A DNA stretch of 64,000 bases, from contig NZ_JAQNDL010000003.1 of NCBI RefSeq assembly GCF_028368995.1, forward strand, positions 248,001 to 312,000, read 5' to 3'. The stretch comes from Nannocystis bainbridge. Its GTDB lineage: Bacteria > Myxococcota_A > Polyangia > Nannocystales > Nannocystaceae. Both the position numbers and the translations under genes were made by a program. The notes below the pieces were generated by a model. That model did no database searches. It saw only the letters and a list, made by a program, of their open reading frames with translations, and was not told where the DNA came from. Of the stretch, positions 10,001 through 15,111 are shown one piece after another. Position 1 is the stretch's first letter. Each line of letters begins with the position of its first letter.

Positions 10001-10132
10001 AAATTCGTCCAGGCCCACGGCGGCTCGATCCGCGTCGACAGCGAGCTCGGTCGCGGCACCGCGGTCCGGATCTGGCTCCCGCTGGTCCCGTCCGGGCCCT
10101 CCGAGCCGCCCGAAGCCCAGGAGGCCCCGTGA
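7070..10132 (+). CDS. Multi-PAS hybrid histidine kinase with two kinase cores flanking a receiver domain
   Basis: 1020 residues from GTG 7070; the frame is open far upstream, but that part is Arg/Pro/His-rich and antisense to mscS. No transmembrane segment is seen, so it is cytoplasmic. Domain order: PAS (about 5-85), PAS (about 105-220, ending DVTERERA), PAS (about 232-350, ending DITERKR), HisKA with SHELRTP (His376) and HATPase with NLLGNALKF and GLGLGLAIV, receiver domain (about 640-755, phospho-Asp680 in VSDIMMPEMDG, Lys in LPKPF), a coiled linker, a second HisKA (LSHELNNP, His795) and a second HATPase (NVIGNAAD, GKGTGLGLPM). A plausible path is first kinase to internal receiver, with the second core phosphorylating the overlapping downstream regulator. 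The sensed signal is unknown. Confidence 0.93.
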   Translation: MIPGTELAELLDDGLLVVSHTGEVRSANPAAERMLGAERSALLGRDLASLLPGAPEGALHDACAGARESSLRATDRRGFGLAVRVVPRAADAWVFLRGEVDPTPAPITNADVVRTILDHAPVVLFAVDADATITLSEGHGLAMLGRAPGANVGRSCWDAYHDVPWILDSVRKALAGEPVTIVGELRGRVFDVHYAPVREGAGDVTGVLGVALDVTERERAMEKLASQRSVLKYLLANVPQAIFWKDRQCRFLGCNQKFLEHTGLTDERQLLGKTDHDIWASPEESDFFRLMDERVMSSGVPILDIEEPLRRPDGRQTFILTSKVPLRDDAGQVTGLLGIYVDITERKRIELESQRAKEAADAALRAKSEFLTVMSHELRTPLTLILGPLEALLADPAEPLSHAARASLSRTWRNAARLGRLVDDILDYQKLEAGKMKVVWEPVDVHDLVEDLVADAEPAARSAGITLRHDLAPDVRTVPLDPRMFEKIVLNLLGNALKFTPAGGTVTVSLERADDGQLRLEVADTGPGIAPEEHERVFQRFQQLDTASSRKHEGLGLGLAIVREFAEAMGGRVRLCSELGDGACFVVELPIDADRLARMGPPQTRTSRLPLPVEPAALEAVEPPSPAPGRPRVIVAEDNPDMRAFIAAVLRPDHDIVLTVNGAEALAAARERRPDVIVSDIMMPEMDGYELVTRLKRAPDLRDIPVIVLSAKASREETVRGLEVGADDYLPKPFAPAELRARIGAALRLHRVHLEIVAQKQELEQTLRILEETQDQLVQSSKMAAVGTLVAGLSHELNNPVAIIRMSAQMLLRRGSRDPFVRRTLERIERHSQRCAGLVEALLAYSRRRPQVAERCELGQVLSWLLELARPEALERGIRLVAEFVPEKLPALVVHRPALESALLNVIGNAADATGRGGIIEVTARAATGDDDVEGAEILVRDSGVGIAPQALPHVFEPFYTTKAPGKGTGLGLPMTQKFVQAHGGSIRVDSELGRGTAVRIWLPLVPSGPSEPPEAQEAP

Positions 10133-10536
10133 CCGCCGTCGACGCCGGCGGCGCCACCGAGGCCTGCGCCATGCCGCGGGTGCTGGTGATCGACGACGAG
10201 CGCGACATGCTCGAGATCCTGCAAGACTTCTTCGAGAGCGAGGGCTACTCGGTGCAGGTCGCCGACAGCGGCGAGCGGGCCATCGAGCTGTGTCGCCGCG
10301 ACAGCTTCGACGTCGCCATCACCGACATGCGCATGCCCGGGATCGACGGCCTCCACACCCTCATCGGCCTGCGCCAGCTCGACCCCCGCCTGCAGGTCAT
10401 CGTCGTCACCGGCTACGCCTCCGACGACACCGAGCAGCGCTGCCGCAACGCCGGCGCCTTCGAGTGCGTACAAAAGCCGGTCGACCTCGACACCCTGCTG
10501 CGCCTCGTCGGCGCCGCCGTCCAGGCCCGCGACTGA
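10129..10536 (+). CDS. Single-domain response regulator
   Basis: 135 residues from GTG 10129, which shares GTGA with the stop of the hybrid kinase, so translation is probably coupled; ATG 10171 is an alternative start just before the domain. It is a bare receiver: acidic pair in VIDDERD, phospho-Asp66 in AITDMRMPG, Thr in VVTGYAS and Lys in VQKPVD. There is no output domain, so it would act by protein contact or as a phosphorelay link. Its partner is almost certainly the upstream double kinase. Confidence 0.93.
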   Translation: MTAVDAGGATEACAMPRVLVIDDERDMLEILQDFFESEGYSVQVADSGERAIELCRRDSFDVAITDMRMPGIDGLHTLIGLRQLDPRLQVIVVTGYASDDTEQRCRNAGAFECVQKPVDLDTLLRLVGAAVQARD

Positions 10537-10547
10537 GCCCCGAGCCC

Positions 10548-10713
10548 GGCGAATCACCGCCGCCCTGGCCCGCGACCGAGCCCTCCGCGCCCGGCGAATC
10601 ACCGCCGCCCTGGCCCGCGACCGAGCCCTCCCGCGCTCGGCGAATCACCGCCGTCTTCGCGGCCCGGCGACCGAGCCCTCCCGCGCTCGGCGAATCACCG
10701 CCGTCTTCGCGGC
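10548..10713. repeat. Tandem minisatellite, about four copies of 45-50 bases
   Basis: The block beginning GGCGAATCACCGCCG is repeated four times, at about 10548, 10593, 10639 and 10689. The first two copies continue with CCCTGGCCCGCGACCGAGCC and the last two with TCTTCGCGGCCC, so the array has two subtypes. It fills most of the gap between the response-regulator stop and the transporter gene. No open frame with a start uses it convincingly. It may have arisen by slippage or unequal exchange. Confidence 0.8.
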
Positions 10714-10806
10714 CCTGAGCCGCCGCCTGCCCATTCGCAGGTCGTGGCGCGCCCCCTCGCCGCCGGCCCGTGGCGGACGCCGTGGCGAGCGACTATCGTC
10801 GCCCGC

Positions 10807-11640
10807 GTGAGCGACACCGACCTCGCCTATGGGCTCGTGCTCTTGTCGGGCGTCCTGCACGCCACCGTCAACGCGATCCTCAAGGCCGGCAGCGACAAGT
10901 TGGTCGGCCGCGCCCTCATCGACGCCGCCAGCGCCGCGGTCGTCCTGCCCGCCCTCGCCTTCGTCCCGCTGCCCGCGGGCGCGTGGCCCTGGCTGCTCGT
11001 CTCGCTGGTGATTCACCTCGTCTACCTCTATTCGCTGGTGCGCGCCTACGAGGTCAGCGACTTCTCGGCCGCCTATCCGGTGGCCCGCGGCAGCGCCCCG
11101 CTGCTCACTGCGGTGGTCGTCCTCGGCGTGTTCCACGAGCCCGCGCGCCCGCTCGAGCTGGTCGGCATCCTCGCCATCGGCGCCGGCATGCTCGCCATGG
11201 GTTTCGGCCGCCACCTCAGCCGCGCCGCGCTCGGCTGGTCGCTGCTGACCGGCGTGTGCATCGCCGCCTACACCGTCATCGACGCCTCGGGCGTGCGCGC
11301 GGCCCCGTCCGCCGCCAGCTACATCGCCTGGCTGTTCGTCCTCCACGGCACCGTCATCAGCACCGTGTTCGCCGCCATCCGCGGCCGCGGCGTGCTCGCG
11401 GTCGCCCGCGAGCAGTGGCGGCCCGGCGTCGTCGCCGGCGTCCTCAGCATCGGCACCTACGGCCTCGCCCTCGCCGCCTATCGCCTCGGCCCCACCGCCC
11501 CGCTGTCGGCCCTGCGCGAGACCAGCATCCTCGTCGCCACCGTCATCGCCGTCGTCTGGCTCAAAGAGCGCGTGACCCCGCTGCGCGCCGCCGCGGCCGC
11601 CGCGATCGCCCTCGGCGCGGCGCTGATCCTGGCCGCGTGA
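10807..11640 (+). CDS. EamA/DMT-family membrane transporter
   Basis: 277 residues if started at GTG 10807; the frame extends to 10744, but that segment is polar and Arg-rich. It has about nine to ten hydrophobic helices arranged as two EamA repeats, with the typical end of the first repeat (YPVARGSAPLLTAVVVLGVF, then a helix ending MLAMGFG) and of the second (LSALRETSILVATVIAVVWL, then a final helix of Ala/Ile/Leu). Length and pattern fit drug/metabolite exporters of about 280-300 residues. The substrate cannot be read from sequence. It is probably transcribed on its own, and the next gene is convergent. Confidence 0.9.
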   Translation: MSDTDLAYGLVLLSGVLHATVNAILKAGSDKLVGRALIDAASAAVVLPALAFVPLPAGAWPWLLVSLVIHLVYLYSLVRAYEVSDFSAAYPVARGSAPLLTAVVVLGVFHEPARPLELVGILAIGAGMLAMGFGRHLSRAALGWSLLTGVCIAAYTVIDASGVRAAPSAASYIAWLFVLHGTVISTVFAAIRGRGVLAVAREQWRPGVVAGVLSIGTYGLALAAYRLGPTAPLSALRETSILVATVIAVVWLKERVTPLRAAAAAAIALGAALILAA

Positions 11641-11655
11641 GCGCGCCGCCGATGG

Positions 11656-11742
11656 CATGTCCTTCGAGACATGCCCCCGAGAACATGCCCCCATGAACAT
11701 GCCCTCGGGGACATGCCCCAGAGCACCTGTCCTCGCAGACAT
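11656..11742. repeat. 14-bp-period hairpin repeat array (array 3, the cleanest)
   Basis: Six units follow without a break at exact 14-base steps: CATGTCCTTCGAGA (11656), CATGCCCCCGAGAA (11670), CATGCCCCCATGAA (11684), CATGCCCTCGGGGA (11698), CATGCCCCAGAGCA (11712), CCTGTCCTCGCAGA (11726), then CATCAAG. Positions 1-7 (CATGYCC) and 13-14 (mostly GA) are conserved, and positions 8-12 vary. The end of one unit plus the start of the next is complementary to the unit's own start, so alternative hairpins can form all along the array. It sits between convergent genes. Confidence 0.9.
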
Positions 11743-11886
11743 CAAGCCGAGCCGCGCTCCGGTCGCGCGAGCACTCCCGCGACGCTCGCCCCGAGCCGTG
11801 CCGTCACAACAAGCTCACGGGACGCGGTGCAATTCGAAGACCGCCCACGGGCGGATGGACGACCTCGATCTGGTTGCGGCATCGAC

Positions 11887-13365
11887 CTATCGCCGACGAC
11901 CCCGCCCGCGCCGCCCCAGCAGCGGCGCCAGCAGCCACCATCCCGACGCTCCCGCCCGGCCCTCCGTCGCGCACGCGCAGCCGCTCTCCGCCATGTCCGT
12001 CCCGGCCGTCGCCGCGTCCTCCACCGCCGTACTCGACGCATCCCCGCTGCTGCTCGCCTCTCCCGAGCTGCCCGCCCCCGTCACCACCTCGCCGCCCGTG
12101 CTCGAGCTCGTCGGCTCCGGCCCGCCGCTGCTGCTCGTGCTCTCCTCCCCGCTGCTGCTGCTGCTCCCCTCTTCCGGCCCATAATCATCCGCCACGTCCC
12201 AGAACCCGTCGTCGTTCACCGGCGGCGGCCCCATCGCCCCGGTCGAGAACGTGAAGCTCCAGCCCGCCAGCGCCTCGCCGTGGATCGTCTGCACCCCGGC
12301 ATCCACGGTCACCACATACACCTCGTCGGCCAGCAGGTCGCTCGTCGGCTTGACGTGGACCACGTGCGAGTCGCTGCCATAGAACAGATCGATCTCGATC
12401 GGCACCTCCACCGCCGCCGAGTCGACCACATGGAACTGACTCGCGCTCAGCGTCGCCTCGTCGAGCCCGCGCGCGAACACCACCGAGATCCACGACTCGA
12501 TCGACGCCGCCGCCGTCGCGTGCCCGCTCGCCCCGTCGGCCGGGAATGTCCAGAGCACCGACCGCGGCAGCGGCTGCTCGTGGATCAGCGCCCAGTTGCT
12601 CTGCCAGTAGCGGCGGGCGATCTCCGCCTCGCTCGGCGGATTGCCCGGGACCGCCGGATCGTCGTCGTGCGCCGCCGCCCACGGGAAATCCGCCTCCGCG
12701 TCCGCCAGCCCCTCCGGATCGGCCGCGATCGCCGACACCGCGTGGATCGCAAACCCGACCAGCCCCACCTTCTGCCCCATGCTCCCGCCGTCGATCGCCT
12801 TGCCCACGATCGACTCGAACAACGGAAGCAGCGCCGCCGTCGGCAGCCACAGCATCGGCACCTCGCCCGGCCCCTTCGCGCCCGCCCACATCACGTCCGA
12901 GTCCTGGTCGAACTCCGCGTGGTCCTTCGCCTCGTAGAACCGCGAGCGCTCGAAGAACATCGCGTCGTACGTCTGGTCGGCGATCCCGTGCGACGTCATC
13001 CCCAGGTAGAACGCCAGGTGCAGCCGCGCCTCGTCCGACCACGGCGGCGCGAAGTTGTCGCCGATCCACCGGCGATATGCCTCCTGCACCGGCTCCCAGT
13101 GCGACGATTCCCCCGCCGCTCGCTCGTCGGTCGTCGCCCCCGGCGTATAGCCCCAGTCGGGGAACATCGTCCCGGTGAACAGCGCCTGCCGCAGCGCCGG
13201 GTCGCCGACCAATGCCCGTAGCGACCCCTCCGGCGGCACCAGCTCCGCCGCGGCCTTCGAGATCCACTGATGCGACACGTTGCCGTTGGCCGTCGCTACC
13301 GCCGGCCGAAGCGCCGCACACACCACCCCGAGAGCGAAGAGCCACGATCGTCGCCGACGCGCCAT
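11887..13365 (-). CDS. Zinc-dependent phospholipase C-like exported protein with MYXO-CTERM anchor
   Basis: 492 residues from ATG 13365-13363, with a Sec signal peptide (residues 1-27, cleavage near ATA/NGN). Residues about 30-290 show the ligand pattern of the bacterial phospholipase C/P1-nuclease fold: NVSHQW (His32), MFPDWGY (Asp70) and YLGMTSHGIADQTYD (His126, Asp130). A beta domain of the Big_5/SbsA type follows (about 310-400, ending WSFTFSTG), then a Ser-rich linker. The C-terminus is a MYXO-CTERM-like tail: SGCACATEG, a hydrophobic WWLLAPLLG stretch and RRGRGRRR. That tail is known to direct processing and surface attachment in myxobacteria. It lies 53 bases downstream of the sigma factor and may share its transcript. 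Lipid hydrolysis is inferred. Confidence 0.75.
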   Translation of the reverse strand: MARRRRSWLFALGVVCAALRPAVATANGNVSHQWISKAAAELVPPEGSLRALVGDPALRQALFTGTMFPDWGYTPGATTDERAAGESSHWEPVQEAYRRWIGDNFAPPWSDEARLHLAFYLGMTSHGIADQTYDAMFFERSRFYEAKDHAEFDQDSDVMWAGAKGPGEVPMLWLPTAALLPLFESIVGKAIDGGSMGQKVGLVGFAIHAVSAIAADPEGLADAEADFPWAAAHDDDPAVPGNPPSEAEIARRYWQSNWALIHEQPLPRSVLWTFPADGASGHATAAASIESWISVVFARGLDEATLSASQFHVVDSAAVEVPIEIDLFYGSDSHVVHVKPTSDLLADEVYVVTVDAGVQTIHGEALAGWSFTFSTGAMGPPPVNDDGFWDVADDYGPEEGSSSSSGEESTSSSGGPEPTSSSTGGEVVTGAGSSGEASSSGDASSTAVEDAATAGTDMAESGCACATEGRAGASGWWLLAPLLGRRGRGRRR

Positions 13366-13418
13366 GCCCGGAAATTACCCGACCTCGCCCTCGCTCACCA
13401 GCCCTCGCTCGCCGACCT

Positions 13419-14948
13419 TCACTGCCGGGCCGCGGGCGGCGGGTGCTTCTCCTTCGACGAAATCCAGTCGCAGTCGGCCCCATAGAACGTGATCACGGAC
13501 CCATCGCTCCCGGCCGCCGTGCTCTTGATGCTGCCGTCTTCTCGCACCCGCCCGAAGCACATCGCCGCATCGACCGTGAGCGGGTGGACCGCGCCGGCCG
13601 CCAGGTGAATCTTCGGCGCATCCGGCGGCGGCAAGTCGAGCTCGCACGGCAGCACCACCACCTCGATGTCCATCGCGCACGTGTTCTTCAGCTCGGTCTG
13701 GACCGACTCGCCGATCGCCGCCTCCTCGATCGAATCCCCGGTGCGGGCGCACTCCTGCTCCCGACACGGCCGCAGTCGCCCGCCTTCGTGGACGAACCAA
13801 AACCCCATCATGCCGGTCGGGATCCCCATCTGCGGCCCGTGGGCGTACATGGCCCGCACCACCCCTTCTCGCGTCGCCCGCATCCGCAGCGTGATCGTCC
13901 GCTTCTCCTCCGGTCCCAGCGTGAGCGGCCACGAGCCCGGCCCCTCGACCCGCGTCAACCCTTCGAGCTCGACCCAGCCGATCCCGTCGTCGATCTCGCC
14001 CGCCGCCGGTCCGTCATAATCGATCGCCACCTCGAGCACGTCCTCGCTCGTGCGAGCTCGCAGCGCGTGCTTCCACATCCTCCCCGAGAGGTTCGCCGAA
14101 CCGCGTGGTCCCCGGATCCACTCCGATGATTCTGTCGCGTCCGATCCCCCTGCAGCAACCTCCCCCGTTCGTGCCGCCGAGCCCGCCGGATCGGCCTCTC
14201 GCGCCGGCACGCCGGCCATCCTCGCCTCTCTTGGCAATCGCTTGCTCGCCCGCACCTCGCCGCCTTCCGCGACCGTTCCGGCCTCCGCATCCCTACAACC
14301 GCGCAGTGCCAACATTCCCCCCGCGCTCGTCGTAATCAACGTCAGCAGCACCAGCGGCGTCGTGAACGCCGCGCTACTGCGCAGCGACGGCTCCCCGAAC
14401 AGCGGCAGCCACGACCACGAGCGCCACCGCTCCCCTCGCCGCCGCGCCAACCTCTTTTCAAAGCTCTCCTTCGCCACCCGCAGCCGCGCATACACCGTGC
14501 TGAGGTTGACCCCCAGCTCCGCCGCGATCTCCGTCCCGCGCAGCCCCTCGATCTCCGACAGCACGAACACCGCCCAGCGATCCGGGTCCAGCTCGCCCAG
14601 GAACCCCTGCAGCTCCGCCAGCGCCTCCTGCCGCGCAGCCCAGCCCTCCGGGTCCGGCCCCGGCGCTGCCACCTCCGCCTCGTCCAGCACCCCCGGCGCC
14701 CGCACAGCCCGCTCCCGATGCCTCCGGGCGATCTTGCGCGCCACTCCGGCCATCCACTGCCGCAGCGAGAACCGCGGGTCGTACGCCCCGATCCGCCGCA
14801 CCAGCACCTCGAACACGTCCTGCACCGCGTCGTCGAGCCCCGCCTCCGGCACCCCCAGCCCGCGCAACCGCCCGCGCAGGTACGCCTCGTGACGCGCACA
14901 CGCCTCGCTCAGGGACTCACTCGGACGGCTCGGCAGGTTCTCGTTCAT
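13419..14948 (-). CDS. ECF-type sigma factor fused to a transmembrane helix and extracytoplasmic domain
   Basis: 509 residues from ATG 14948-14946, preceded by GAGGAG at a good distance; the frame extends upstream but without signal. Sigma region 2 covers about residues 18-82 (AVQDVFEVLVRRIGAYDPRF, then RQWMAGVARKIARRHR). Sigma region 4 covers about 112-170 (VLSEIEGLRGTEIAAELGVN, then STVYARLRVAKESFEKRL). A single hydrophobic helix follows at about 193-215. The remaining 290 residues, with several cysteines, would lie outside the cytoplasm and match no domain I know. Most ECF factors are about 200 residues and are held by a separate anti-sigma protein; here the factor itself appears tethered. 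It is flanked upstream by a PDZ protein and downstream by a phospholipase-like gene. Confidence 0.85.
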   Translation of the reverse strand: MNENLPSRPSESLSEACARHEAYLRGRLRGLGVPEAGLDDAVQDVFEVLVRRIGAYDPRFSLRQWMAGVARKIARRHRERAVRAPGVLDEAEVAAPGPDPEGWAARQEALAELQGFLGELDPDRWAVFVLSEIEGLRGTEIAAELGVNLSTVYARLRVAKESFEKRLARRRGERWRSWSWLPLFGEPSLRSSAAFTTPLVLLTLITTSAGGMLALRGCRDAEAGTVAEGGEVRASKRLPREARMAGVPAREADPAGSAARTGEVAAGGSDATESSEWIRGPRGSANLSGRMWKHALRARTSEDVLEVAIDYDGPAAGEIDDGIGWVELEGLTRVEGPGSWPLTLGPEEKRTITLRMRATREGVVRAMYAHGPQMGIPTGMMGFWFVHEGGRLRPCREQECARTGDSIEEAAIGESVQTELKNTCAMDIEVVVLPCELDLPPPDAPKIHLAAGAVHPLTVDAAMCFGRVREDGSIKSTAAGSDGSVITFYGADCDWISSKEKHPPPAARQ

Positions 14949-15111
14949 GCAGGCTCCTCGCCCCCCTCCTTGCAGGCAGCCCGCCAGGATCGTAACGAAA
15001 AATGCACCCCTCCGCCGCGCACTTTCGCCCCTCAGGCTTCGCATGAAAAATGGCGGCTCCACCGCCCTCCGCGCCCCGGCGACCATCATTCATCAGGCGC
15101 TGACCTCCCAT

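Noticed and set aside
6824..10018. Very long open frame antisense to the hybrid kinase (about 1060 codons)
   Set aside because: It mirrors the kinase gene; its product is Gly/Asp/Arg/His-rich without domains. Long antisense frames are common at this G+C content.
10548..10713. CRISPR-like regularity of the minisatellite and the 14-bp arrays
   Set aside because: There are no unique spacers of constant length between identical repeats and no cas genes; the 14-bp period is far too short.
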